NCBI GenBank assembly: GCA_028274465.1
Contig: CM051457.1
Coordinates: 58,575,550-58,639,549 of the forward strand
DNA from: Plantago ovata
Taxonomy: Eukaryota; Streptophyta; Magnoliopsida; Lamiales; Plantaginaceae
Direction of reading: 5' to 3'
DNA length: 64,000 bases
The notes under the pieces were generated by a model. That model was not told the DNA's origin. It ran no database searches and was given only the letters and a program-made list of their open reading frames with translations. Made by a program: the position numbers and the translations under genes. This document shows, piece after piece, positions 11,652 to 23,416 of the stretch (position 1 is its first letter; every line of letters starts with the position of its first letter).

Positions 11652-13166
11652 TGTTGGTCCCTTTAAACAACAAGAAAAGACTAGAGGGGGGGGGGTGAAT
11701 AGTCTTTTCAAACTTTCGTCGTTTAAAAACTTTCTCAGCAAGTGCTTATTACTTTTCAGTAATGAGTTTGCTGATACTTAACTTTATCAGCAAGTACTAG
11801 TTACTTTTCAGTAACGAGTTTTATTGGTACTTTAAAAACATAGTGCGGAAGTCTTTATACAATAAGTGCTTTTTAGAGAGTGCTAGTTTCAGCAAGTGAA
11901 CAGAGTGGCAGTGTACAATAAGTAAAGCTTGCTGAAAACTAAATGCGGTAACGTAAATCACACAAACACTTTTATAGTGGTATCTGAGAGTGGCGTAATC
12001 TCTCAACTAATCCACTTTGTCCTTTCTAAGACTGAATCCACTAACATAAGATTGAGGTTCCTTACAACTCCTATATATAATGATTCTTCAAAAATAAATC
12101 GCAGTTGCTTCGTTTCAAACCTAACTAGAGAACTGTAACCTTGTTATCCACCAAACTTGGCACTTATAATCAGCAACACACTGCTTCATTAATTCCCATT
12201 GAATTTCACGCCTGAAAAAGGGTGTTTATCAGTTAGAGAGGTTTGGGATGAGATCGCTTGAATATAACTTTTTCAGCTATAACAAGTTATCTAAAGAAAC
12301 ACAACTTGTAATACTTTTCAGTAAGCAAGTTAAGTTGTTTCTGGTGTCAAGACTTGTTCTTGTTTAAAAGAAAGAACACTAAGCTCATTTCTTAGCCGTG
12401 AATGTTCTACTTCTTCACAAGTAGCTTTTGTTTCAAGCTAAAGTCTTGGAACGGATCAATAGGCAGTAAAGAGTATGGAAGATTGAGTATTTAAGCACAA
12501 GTGAGAGTTTGATCACGTTGTTGACACACTTCAACTCTTTGCCGGATGACCTCTATTTATAGTGAATCAAGGGAGCCGTTTGAATTTCAAATTCTAAGGT
12601 CTTGTTCCTTAAGATGCCACTATCTTGCTTTTGTACTTTCAGCAACGTCCTTCATTCGTCTTCTAGTCTTCATGTTCTTCGTGTGCTTACTTTGCATTTA
12701 ATGTTCATTTGAATCGAATTCAAATGTGAACGTTGGAGCCAAAATGCAAGTACGTTCAGCAAGGAGGTCACATATGTATTTCAGCAAGCGGTCAGTCCCA
12801 CTTTCAGCAAGCACGACCTACTCTGTCATATAGATTTTCACTTATGCGAGCTGTTGCTGAAAATCTCACTTTCTGAGCAACATGTTCCTTTGTAGATACC
12901 TTTCTCAGAATTCTTCTACGTCTTCAGTCTTCGAATCTTCAAGTTTCTGAGCGGTTCTAGTGCTTCAATAGTTCATTTGTAAAAACAAAGTACATCATCA
13001 GCAAACTAAAGCACCTAACTAGTACCTACACTAAGTCTTCAGCAAACGTTCCTCTTTTACAATGTCCTTAAAATTGTAAATTCCTATGGACCTTAAGAGT
13101 ACTATTTATTGGACTTTCCTTAATTTAGCATGGTTAATTGCTCATCAAAATTCAAGTTTCCTAATA
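11652..13166 (-). repeat. 3' LTR of element B
   Basis: It starts TGTTGGTCCC and ends CCTAATA (usual end CCTAACA) on the plus strand. It holds a G-run near its outer end and, on the minus strand, a TATA box (TATAAATA, near 12552-12559). It pairs with 27333-28847 by equal length and sequence. Confidence 0.85.
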
Positions 13167-13398
13167 AATTTCCCCCTTTTTAATGTTAGCAATCCATGGC
13201 TAAATTAATTGTTACCCTTTTAGAGGATTCCGATGTTGAATAAATCAGTTGATTAATGCAAGCATACTTGAATACTAAAACAGTAAGCATAAGTAGTTTG
13301 CATAATCAAAAACCAATAAGAGTCAAAAGTTTATTGCTGATAGTTATCTTTCAGTAAGTTTACAAGAAAATTCATAGATAACTAAAGTAATAAGCAAA
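13167..13398 (-). other. 3' end of element B with purine tract
   Basis: The plus-strand sequence AAATTTCCCCCTTTTTAATG adjoins the LTR. On the minus strand this is a purine tract, AAAAAGGGGGAAATT, the plus-strand primer site of the family. The matching place in element F is 50563-50578. The remainder is non-coding 3' sequence running into the gap. Confidence 0.8.
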
Positions 13399-13498
13399 NN
13401 NNNNNNNNNNNNNNNNNNNNNNNNNNNNNNNNNNNNNNNNNNNNNNNNNNNNNNNNNNNNNNNNNNNNNNNNNNNNNNNNNNNNNNNNNNNNNNNNNN
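13399..13498. other. Assembly gap (100 Ns)
   Basis: A run of exactly 100 N, the conventional size for a gap of unknown length. It sits between the 3' end of element B and the 3' ORF of element A, where the 3' LTR of A and the rest of B are expected. Confidence 0.98.
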
Positions 13499-15313
13499 AG
13501 TAGGAGGGGTTGTTTATCTTTCTAGTGTTCTTCTTTTCCCCTTATACATGGATTGCAAAACAGAGTGATGTTGCAGAGAATAAAACTTTTGCAATTTCAG
13601 CAAGAGTGTTGAGACTGTATATCATGATGATTTCTTGTTGGTCAAGAGTCTCTTGTTTGCTCACCTCTTTTGAATGTTCATCATGTTCTCTTCATGTCTT
13701 TCTCTGTTGCGGCCTTCTCATCCATATATTCTGAGCTTTGACGAGAGCATCTTTGCAAGCAAGAGAGAGCTTGACTTACATCTTCTTCATAGCTCTTGTG
13801 ATAAGACTGATGTCTTTTTGAGCTATTGGTTAAAGTTGTAGGTGCGTCTCAGCACTGTAGCCAATATCTTTCAAATGTCAAGTGGGCTCTCAGCAAGCAA
13901 TGCCTCATCTTCAGCTTTGCAGGCATCATGACTTGCTTTAGTGCTAGAATTCTGGGAGTAAAACTCCCTCAACTCTGGGAACGGCACTAAGTTCAAGGAG
14001 GTGTCAAGGAGTGAGCCTTAAGTTCAGTGGCAAACTGATCATCTCGTAAAGCAAACTCGGCCCTTAATGAATCTCCTTCATAAGTGAGATAATTAGGAGG
14101 AGGAATCTGAACGACTTTTGGGTCTTCTTGGATTGATCATTCATCATTTCTGATAAGTCGTCATCATCCTCCGATTCATCAAGTTGAGCGACTTTGGAGC
14201 CTTTGTCAGTAGCTTCACTTCCTTTTTGTGAGTGGTTGCTGAGGCAACGCTTCAGACTCAACGACTGGAGTTCACCAGTAGATAGTTGTTCAATTGAGTT
14301 GAGGCCAATTACTGGAGTTTCGCCAGTAGTTAGTTTAATTGAGTAGTTGCTGAAGGCAACGTTTGAGACTCATAACTGGAGTTTGCGCCAGTAGTAGTAA
14401 GTGGAAGGGATGGAACTTCCTTTGATTTGGTCTTGAAGATTCACCATTTCCAGATCCTGCGTATGCCTTGCATGGATCACGAGACTATTTTGTAGAAGCT
14501 CGTTGGTAATCTTCATCTTCTTCATCCTCATCTTCAAGGTTTTCTTCAGTAACCTTGGCATCAGAACTGGACTTTTGCCATTTTTCAAGGCAGCCCTTTT
14601 TCTGGCGTATTCTTCTTCAGTATCAGCACCTTGTACAGGTGCTTGATTTTCAGCATCAGCAGGAGGAGGTTGAGATTCTTGCTGAGATTGTTGTTGTTCA
14701 GCTTGCTGATTGTCAGAGGGATTAGTTTCAGCAGCTGTAACTTTCAATCCACCAGCACCAGGACTTGGACCTTGATTGTCATCATCGTCATCTTCTTGTC
14801 CTTAGAATCGTTCCCTTCATCATCACTGGGATCAGTGGGAATGTTCTCATCTTCTTCTTCTTCTTCATCATCTGTCAGAATGACTAGCTCAACATGCTTG
14901 TAAAAGCAACACTTGTCACTTCCTCTTCCTCAGTTAATTTGTGGGGATCAGCCACCACAGGAACAAAAGACCTTTGAGCATCACAGCTGTTCAGGAGAGG
15001 CACTCTTAAATTTGGCCTTCATATTCTCTCTGATTTGAGCAATCAATTGATTTGAACTCATTTGCTGAGAATATGTCATTTCTTCGGAAGGATGGAGTGG
15101 ACAAATGTTTCGAGCTTCAGCAGTGAAGATCTCTTTTCTCATTTGAGAGATGAAGGTGAAGATCTGAGAAGTCCATTCTCCTATATCTTTGCCAGTTGCT
15201 GACGGACTTAGCAACTCTTGACAAAGTTGTCCTCTTGAAGCTCAAGTAAAGTTCTTCAGAACTTACTTGCTGATCTTCAGTGATGAGTACCACTTCAGTG
15301 GTCTCCTTTGAGC

Positions 15314-15387
15314 CTGAAAAAGAATTTTATTTAGATCAGGATTGGTTTGGAGAATTGTTTTAGAGTTTAATCTGAAACATGATTTAC
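15314..15387 (-). other. Putative intron c in the 3' ORF of element A
   Basis: 74 nt. On the minus strand the donor follows CAGCAG (GTAAAT) and the acceptor is TTTTTCAG before GCTCAAAGG. The interior is AT-rich. The counterpart in element F is 47320-47400. Confidence 0.65.
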
Positions 15388-15465
15388 CTGCTGAGAGTCA
15401 GCAAGCTCATGTAGTACAATTTCCATTCCATGAGGAGCTTGAGTAGCATCCTCCATTTGTTCATC

Positions 15466-15536
15466 CTGAAATAAATTAAATTAGACACAAGTACTAAGCT
15501 GTCAAACTTAGTTTTTATACCAAAATTATTAACTAC
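15466..15536 (-). other. Putative intron b in the 3' ORF of element A
   Basis: 71 nt. On the minus strand the donor follows GCAG (GTAGTT) and the acceptor is ATTTCAG before GATGAAC. AT-rich with a pyrimidine-rich end. The counterpart in F is 47151-47223, whose acceptor region is similar. Confidence 0.65.
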
Positions 15537-15604
15537 CTGCTGAGCAGGGAGTGTTGGTTCTGGTGCAGAGGCTTCAGCAACCTCTGACTTGTATCTTGAG
15601 AAGT

Positions 15605-15678
15605 CTGTAGAGAAAGAATAATTTTAGCAAAAGAACAATTTCAGAATTTGAAGTTTTACTGATGGTTGAATTAACTAC
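15605..15678 (-). other. Putative intron a in the 3' ORF of element A
   Basis: 74 nt. On the minus strand the donor follows CCTCAGCAG (GTAGTTAATTC) and the acceptor is TCTCTACAG before ACTTCTCAAGA. The counterpart in F is 47001-47085, with the same CCTCAGCAG/GTAGTT donor and a TTCTCAAGA exon start. Confidence 0.7.
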
Positions 15679-17890
15679 CTGCTGAGGAAGGACAGGTTGT
15701 GGCTCAGTCCTTTCAGCATTAACAGTTTCTTCAGCTTCTTGGACTGTTTCTTCAGCAGACTTCTGATTTTGCTCTAACTGAGAAAGCTGTGCGGTTTCAG
15801 CAATCTCCCTTGTCTCTGAATTGACAAGTTGAGCAGAAGCATCTTGACCTTTAAGCTCACTGCTTGTCATGAAGAGATCAATTGACTTGTTGGATGATTC
15901 TTCAATCTCCAACTCCATTTGTTTGCTTAAATCTTCCAGTACAAGCTGGACTTTGTCAATTGAAGTCTTGGGTGAACTTGGGCCAGTATTCTCAGCATCA
16001 AGAGATGCGTTTTTGAATAATGCTTCTTGAGTTTCAGCAACTTCAGGAACAGGAACCATTGCTATCTCAGCAACTGGTCCATCAGCAAGCTGGGTTTCAG
16101 CAACTTGATGAGTTGCTTGTTCAGCAACCATCTGTTCAGCAGTATCAGCAAGTGCCGCTCTTTGCAGATCAGCAGCAATGTTGCTTACAGGTTCCATGGT
16201 TTGATCATCTAGATTATCTACAATGTAGATATCTGGGACTTGGGCAGGAATTTCATTTCCACTGCCTTGTGGTCTATTCTCAGTAGAGTTATCAACGTTA
16301 AGTTGATTGTTGAAGGCTTCCGCAAACACTTCAACATTGCTGATGTATGTTTCAGTAATTATTTCAGCAACATCTACTGGCAAATGCGTTTCAGCATTTG
16401 TTTGGGAATTGACTGAGGAGTCTTGGACATTGGGGACTGACTGAGAAGCCAGTGTCTTCTTTCTTTTGTTGCTTGTCTGTTTCCTCTTAGGTACGGGATT
16501 TGCTGATGACGCTGCAGTCTGAGTGTCATCATCAGCTTTCCTCTTTTTCTTTTTAGATTTCTCCAGTTTCCCAGAGTCATCTATTGTTGCATTTTCAGCA
16601 ACGGCTGTTGTACACGTACCTTGTTGATTTTCTACAGCAGTTTCATTTGTGTTACCACCTCCAACAGCAGTTTCATCTCTAAGTTGCTGAGTGGTAACAT
16701 CTACAGCTGTTGTATACCTTTCTTGCTGGCTTGTGCTGACAACATTTGCAGTTGTTGTCTTCTTGGTTTTCTTACCAGCAATCTTAGGTACATTCTGCTT
16801 GTAGAAAGATCTTCCCACATTGCACACAGATTTCTTGATTGGCAATGGGTTTCTTAGCTGAATCCTGAAATATTCAAGGATATAGCATATCTTGATTCCA
16901 TACATAACTGGAAAGGAAGGTGAGACCTTGTTGTCTTCTACCTTTACCTTAAACTTAGTAACACAATCAACAAGCCTGTTGAAAATGTACTTAGCCCAGT
17001 TAAGTTCCGATTTATTTTCATAGATATGCATCAGCAATGGCCATCTTCTCAGGCCTACTTGGTCAATTCCTCCAACTTGGGAGTCAAGAACTTTAATCAG
17101 TAGCAGAGCTACTAGACCAAGTGAATGGCAGAGATGCTTTCTCTTAACGTGCTTTGTCCAAGTCACGGGAGCTATCTCGCCTTTCTTCATTTTTGCATTT
17201 CTGACATCACTGTAGAAAGCTTCAATTTCTTCGTCAGAAGCAGTGACGTCATCTTCAGTTCCAGTAGTTGGAATCTGAAAAATCTCTGCTAAATCAGTCC
17301 ATTTCAGGACGATTTGCGTGTCTGAACATAAGTAAGGATCACTTTTTCAGTGACTCCATTACTGTCTGTAAGGGACTGGATTTCTGCATTGTTGTAGAAT
17401 TCCATGGTATCAATCATGCTCACTTGCTTAGAGCGAGCAGAGATAAAGTTCATGAGGCCTTGTTGCTTGATGAACTCAAGCGCCTCTTCATTTTGGTCAT
17501 CAAGTTCTTGTTCATAAAAGTACCTAATGTACTTTTCTTTTGCAAACCCTCCCCATTGCATCAACATCTCACACTTTGCAGTGTCAAGATATGACGGAGG
17601 CATAGGTTTTACAGTGATTCCATCGTTTTTTCAACACAACTTTCGTTGTGTCTGGGGCCAGAGAAGTCACCGGAGCAGTCACCGGAGCAATGCGTGTTTC
17701 AGCACTGTCAACCCTTGACGATTTTGAGGACTTAGATGACTGTCTCTTGGGAGCCATTTCTTATATAGAGCAAGAAATTGTACGAAAAGAGATAGTTTGC
17801 TTTTTGACCGGAGGTACAGTAGTTTCAGGCTAGAAATTGCAGAGAAAGGAAATGTGAGTTAAAGAATTTTGTCATTTCTCTAACTCCTTC

Positions 17891-17898
17891 TTTATATA
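17891..17898 (-). promoter_or_regulatory. Internal TATA box upstream of the 3' ORF of element A
   Basis: On the minus strand ACTATATAAAG lies about 134 bases before the ATG at 17757. Element F has the same ACTATATAAAGAGGAGT word before its 3' ORF. It differs from the LTR TATA box (TATAAATAGAGG), so a second, internal promoter is inferred. Confidence 0.6.
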
Positions 17899-18285
17899 GT
17901 GTCTCTGGTGTGTGAGAAACTCAATCGATTTGAGCTCTCAGCAAGGGTTAAACAGAGAAACACTGGAGATAGTGGAGCCTTTGCATTGAATGCGTAGTGG
18001 CCAACTAACTAAAACCGTCAGAGCACTCTCTCTCTTTGTTTTGTTAGCCGTTAGATTAATAACTCCTTTTAATCAATGGCCACGATTGAATTTCATGTCA
18101 TGATTTATTGCGAGTTTATCTGTGCCAGCTTAACGTCACAAATTGATTTTACCGAGTAATAAGGGATAGATTGCTTGCTGAAATAGACAAGAATCTTTTC
18201 AGCGAGTTTGAATTAACAATCTAGATTCTTGCTGAAAGTTCCCCCTTACTTAGATATCTCATATTTTCTAAGTTTAAAAGATATT

Positions 18286-18657
18286 TCTGATTTCCCGTAT
18301 CAGTAAATTCTTTTTGCACTTTGAGACATCCTTTGGTAAGATCTGAGAGATGAGATTTTGCTCTTTTTCTGAATTCCCGTTTCAGAAAATTCCTTTGATA
18401 CTTGAATACCTGTTTCAGTATCTTTTGATTGTCTAAGTACCCGTCTCAACAATCCTTAAGTTCTTTCACTTACTGAGTTCCTGTCTCAGCAAGTGATCAA
18501 GTTTCCTAACAAATACCTGTTTTGAAGGAATTACTTGCTGAATGCCTGTTTCAGCAATCATGTTGTGACTTATCATTTCTTAGAAGAAATCAGTGACTTG
18601 GTCTTTTGGATAAGAATACTTTGGCTTGCTGAATACCTGTTTCAGCATTCTGCCAAG
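18286..18657 (-). ncRNA. Array of eight stem-loops with constant 7-nt loop, element A
   Basis: Plus-strand loops: TTCCCGT (18295-18301 region), TTCCCGT (18374-18380), TACCTGT (18407-18413), TACCCGT (18438-18444), TTCCTGT (18478-18484), TACCTGT (near 18514), TGCCTGT (18543-18549), TACCTGT (18634-18640). In the sense strand the consensus is ACRGGNA. Each is flanked by pairing arms, for example TTTTCTGAA with TTCAGAAAA (9 bp, perfect), TTGCTGAA with TTCAGCAA (8 bp, perfect), TCACTTACTGAG with CTCAGCAAGTGA (11 of 12), and GATACTTGAA with TTCAGTATC (one bulge). Arms differ between hairpins but stay complementary. The array begins about 20 bases after the pol stop. Function unknown; a repeated protein-binding RNA signal is inferred. 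Confidence 0.85.
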
Positions 18658-18665
18658 TGTATCCT

Positions 18666-21600
18666 TTATTGAGGTAGTTCAATCAATCCAAGGTTATACC
18701 TTAGCATTGCGAACCTATTATCCGGTAGGGGCTTGGTAAAGATGTCAGCAAGCTGATCTTCAGTACCTACTTTCACAACCTCAATATCACCTTTTTCCAC
18801 ATGATCTCTAATGAAATGATGTCTAATATCAATGTGCTTGGTCCTAGAGTGAAACTTAGGATTTTGCGTAATTGCAATAGCACTTGTATTATCACAAAAG
18901 ATTGGTGTTTTCTTTGCAGAAATACCATAATCTCTTAATTGTTGCTGAATCCATAGGATTTGAGCTGTGCAACAACCAGCTGCAATGTATTCAGATTCAG
19001 TAGATGAATTGGCGACACACGTTTGCTTCTTGCTGAACCATGATATTAATCTAGTACCCAAAAACTGACAAGTTCCAGAGGTACTTTTTCTATCAAGAGT
19101 TGATCCACCATGATCAGCATCAGAATAGCCAACCAATTCAAGTCCAGAATCTTTTGGATACCATAATCCAACATTGACTGTACCTTTAACATATTTCAGT
19201 ATTTTAATTGCCTTTTTGTAGTGTGATTCTCTTGGATCCGATTGGAATCTTGCACACACACAAACAACATACTGAATGTCAGGTCTACTTGCTGTTAAAT
19301 ACAACAAGGAACCAATGAGCTTCCTATACTTGTGTTCTTCAACACTTTTGTCCTCTTTAGTATAGCCCAATTTGGTACCAACACTCATAGGGATCTTTTC
19401 AGGTTTTTCATCCTCTTTGATCCTAAACTTTATGAGCATTTCTTTCGCATACTTTGCTTGATTTATGAATATTCCATCTTTGAGTTGCTTGACTTGCAAC
19501 CCTAGGAAATAATTCAATTTTCCCATCATACTCATTTCAAACTTATTTGTCATGAGTTTGGCAAAACCATCACAAAGTTGCTTGTCCTTAGATCCAAAAA
19601 TTATGTCATCCACATAAATTTGAACTAAGATTAATTTACCATCATGGTTCATGGTAAAAAGAGTTTTGTCAACTTCACCTTTCTTGACCATTTTCCAGCA
19701 AGAACTTAGCTAAGGTATCATACCATGCTCTTGGTGCTTGCTTTAGACCATATACAGCTTTCTGAAGCTTATATACCATCTTGGTTTCTGAGGGAAGTTC
19801 AAAGCCAGGGGGTTGTTCTAGGTAGACTTCTTCAGCAAGTTCACCATTTAAGAATGCACTCTTAACATCCATTTGGTAAACAATGAAGTCATTGTGAGCA
19901 GCAAAGGCCAAGAAAAGCCTAATTGCATCCAATCTTGCAACTGGAGCATAAGACTCATCATAGTCCAATCCTTCAGTCTGACAGTAACCTTGAGCAACTA
20001 AGCGTGCTTTGTTTCTTGTTACTTCACCAGACTCGCTCAGCTTGTTTCTGAACACCCACTTTGTACCAATACCTTTCTTATTTTCAGCAAGTGGCACAAG
20101 TTTCCAGACTTTGTTTCTTTCAAATTGATCCAATTCTTCTTGCATTGCCTTTATCCATTCAGAATGCTTCAAAGCTTCTTCTATGGTTTTAGGTTCAATT
20201 TCTGAAACAAAGCAAGAGAATAAAGATTCTACTTCTACGACAGTTGCTTCTTCAGCAAGTCCTTGAGTAGCTTTGGATCTAGTCACTTGGCGTTTATTAA
20301 TATCGCCAATCATATCCGTAGAGGGATGATCTCTAATCCATCTATTAACAGGTTTCCTGTTTGTTGGATCAGGATACGTTTGCTCATCAGCATGTGACTC
20401 TTCAGTATGTACTTGTTCAGTACTACTGGGAATTTGTGTCTCTGCTGAGATTTGATCATCAGCAACTGCTTGCTCAGCATTGCTGGGTTGAGGTACTTCA
20501 TCAGCAGGCACTGGAGATTGCGTAATTTCAGCAACTTCCGGAGCAACCGCATCTTTTGCTGGAAATTCTTTGTCGTGAACTATATTTATCTTGTCATGAC
20601 TCGGGGGAGGAGAATCATTGTCAGAATCATCATTTAGTTCAATTGACTTGATTTGCCTAGCATCAGATTCAGTTCTTTGCTCATGTATGATTAGCTTTTT
20701 CATACATTCTGATATTTCTTCTTCAGCAGGCATACCTTGTGTCTTCTCGTAGAATACAACATGCACAGATTCTTCAATCTTTTGTACCTTTTTGTTGTAA
20801 ACTCTGTAAGCTTTACTATGCAAGGTGTAGCCAAGAAATATCGCTTCGTTTGCCTTTGGTTGAAATGTTCTTAGGTATTCTCTACCATTGTTAAGAACGA
20901 AACACTTGCAACCAAATACTCTTAGATGAGTGATGTTAGGAGGTCTTCCAACAAACAATTCATAAGGAGTTTTGTTGTATTCCTTAGTAATCAAACATCT
21001 ATTCTGAGTATAGCAGGTGGTATTAATCGTTTCAACCCAGTAAGCCTCACTTATCTCAGTGTCAGCAAGCATTGTTCTTGCGGCTTCTTTCAGGGTACGA
21101 TTCTTCCGTTCAGCAACACCATTTTGCTGTGGTGTCCTTACTGAGGATAACTGATGTTGAATACCTTTGGAGGTACAATATTCAGTTATGTACTGGTTTA
21201 CAAACTCAGTACCATGGTCTGTCCTTATGACTCTTACCTTGTCATTTTTCATGACTTCAAGCTTATTCAGCAAGTTAGGTATTTCAGTCTTGGTTTCAGA
21301 TTTGTGCTTGATGAATACTACCCAAGTGAATCTTGAATAGTCATCTACCACGACTAGACCATACTTCTTACCAGCATAGCTTGTTGATGAAGATTCAAAC
21401 AAGTCCATGTGTAAGAGTTTAAAGGTTTTGTAGTTGACGGTACTGCCTTGTTCTTGAAAGAAGATTTGGTTTGCTTTCCTTGCTGACATGCATTGCAAAC
21501 ACCATCCTTCTTAAAAGTAACCCTAGGTAATCCAACTACAAGTGCCTTTTTCGACAGCTTATTCAGCGTCTTGAAGTTTAGATGACTTGTTCGTTTATGC

Positions 21601-22049
21601 CATAACCATGCTTTTTCAGCAAGGCAATCATGATCTGAGACAAGGCATTTTTCAACGTTTGCTGAAGACCAATCAACGGTGTACAAGCCTCCTGATCTTC
21701 TTGCAATCATTATAACCCTTTTAGTCTCAAAATCTACAAGTTTACATTCATCACTTTTAATTTCGATGAAGTATCCTTTGTCAGCAAATTGACTTATGCT
21801 GAAAAGGTTAAACTTAAGATTTTTGACATAAAGAACTCCAGAAATGGTTATGCATCCCAACTTCACATCACCATAGCCTTTTGTAGATCCGGAGCCTCCA
21901 CCAGCAAACCTTATTGTTGGACCTTTAGACCACCGTCTATAGTTTATAAGGTTATTCTTGTTGCTCGTCATGTGCTTTCCACAACCACTATCAAAGTGCC
22001 AGATTGCATCGTTTGTCTCCGTGGCTGCAGTCTGCACAATCAAGAGCAA
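18666..22049 (-). pseudogene. pol region of element A: protease, integrase, RT, RNase H
   Basis: Parts in minus-strand order: retropepsin-like region with WHFDSGCGKHMT; GAG-pre-integrase with LWHKRTSHLNF and a CxxC; integrase core with [17 protein letters not shown] and [12 protein letters not shown]; linker; reverse transcriptase with [20 protein letters not shown] and YVDDIIFGS; RNase H with GYSDADHGGSTLDRKS, SSTESEYIA and TKHIDIRHHFIRDHV. This is the Ty1/copia order and Sirevirus-type sequence. Upstream is gag; downstream, after about 20 bases, the stem-loop array. The copy is broken in a small number of places. Confidence 0.85.
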
Positions 22050-22327
22050 ACAAGTTAATTATCCAATGATGGATGTCCATTAACATGTTCAAGAATTCGT
22101 CCAGTGGAAACCCAAGTCTGAAGTTTTTCAACTTTGACTTGTTGTCTACTTGCTGAGGAACTAGGAGGTTTTGAGCTGAAAGACTTTTGACTCGTGCTGG
22201 TCAAATCCACTTTCTGATGTGGTGTCTTGCTCTGTTGACCTTTTTGCTGAACATAATTTTCAGTAAGTTCTTTTCTAGCAAGGTTCCTTCTAGTCCTAGC
22301 ATTGGGAGACTTTTCAGAACTCTTAGG

Positions 22328-23297
22328 CTAGGTTTTCTTCATCTCTTTGAAGTATCTTTGCTGACTTTGCTTATACTCATGAAAGAGTTGACTTTTCTTG
22401 GTTTTGAAACCGAGTTCGCTCTTTGGAGAATGTTGAGCTTTAGCTTCAGCAACCTTACTTGATTCAGGTTTGTCAGCAAAGGACTTCTGATTACTTTTGG
22501 TAATCTTGCCTTTAGACTTAACAACCTGCTTTTCAGCAATTTGTTTGGCGGAATGCTTCACGGCATTCTTTTTCTTTCCAGTTTGCTTCTCAGCAACCTG
22601 TTTTCCTTTTAAAGTCTTGTTACTTTGAGTAGCAACAGCGGGCTTTATGGTCATAGGTACTTGATTGCATGTTTCAGCAACCTTAGTTTGACCAAACTGA
22701 TAGATTGCTGGTGGACTACTATCAGTAGCACGTACAAAGGAGATAGGTGATTTATCTTTTCTCAAGATTTCTACGTTATCACCTTCATACGTTGCTCCTA
22801 AACCTTCTTTCTGAGATGGATCTCTCAAATAAGAGTTTAGTTCAGTCAGCGTATTACTTGCTTCCACATAGGATTTGAAATTGATTTTCATCTTTTTCAT
22901 TTCATGGATTTCAGCGAGTAACTTTAGAATTGAGGACTGATACTCTTCTAATTCTAATGCCATTTGAGAATTTTTCTCAGCAGCCTCAGCAATCAACTTC
23001 TTAAGACGCCTTATTTCAGCATCCTTTTCTTCTGTTTCTTCTTTCAGCAAAACATACTTTTCAGTAGTTTGCTTGGTCAGAAGTCCATTCCTCTCTTGGT
23101 TTTGGCACAACAGTATCTGATGGTTCGCCAAGGATGGTTTCCTTCCCAGCTTCAGTGGTCTTGTGAGGGAAACTCCTTTCAATCTTAGTGATCTTGATAG
23201 GTCCATCATTAATGACGGTTACCATCTCATCACTAATGGCCTCAAGATGTAACATCATGTTGTTTCGCCATTTCTCGTAGTTTTCCAGCTTTCGCAA
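22328..23297 (-). pseudogene. gag region of element A, compact, coiled-coil rich
   Basis: The N-terminal part has ENYEKWRNNMMLHLEAISDE, a capsid-like opening common in plant copia gag. It is followed by a Lys/Glu-rich heptad region (EEKDAEIRRLKKLIAEAAEK...), probably a coiled coil, then FKSYVEASNTLTELNSYLRD and a basic tail. The same compact arrangement is seen in elements B, C and F, so it appears typical of this family. I see no CCHC zinc knuckle in any of these copies. Broken. Confidence 0.7.
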
Positions 23298-23416
23298 GGG
23301 AGCATCTCCTAAAGATATCCTGTCAGCAAAGCACTACCAAACTGATCAAGTGAAAGTGATTTACGGAAAGCACTTAAGGGGATCTAGGTTCAGTACAGAA
23401 GGCTAAAGAACCTCCT

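Larger units (their letters stand above)
13499..17757 (-). pseudogene. Extra 3' ORF region of element A (envelope position, not envelope-like)
   Basis: It starts at the ATG at 17757 (MAPKRQSSKS..., basic and Ser-rich) and runs to the gap. The N-terminal part resembles the plant 'putative transposon protein' fold seen in other retroelement-linked ORFs, with the conserved stretch DSQVGGIDQVGLRRWPLL. The middle is long, low-complexity and rich in Ala/Glu/Gln (many VAE/LAD/TAV units), with strong basic clusters (KKKKRKADDD; KRKKT) typical of nuclear localisation signals. No signal peptide, membrane helix or cysteine pattern of an envelope is seen. Three GT-AG intervals interrupt it (listed separately). 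The function is unknown. The matching region of element F is 44957-50317. Treated as a fossil. Confidence 0.65.

Noticed and set aside
16020-16286. Plus-strand Gln-rich ORF
   Set aside because: It is the shadow of the repeated TCAGCAA words in the minus-strand 3' ORF of element A.
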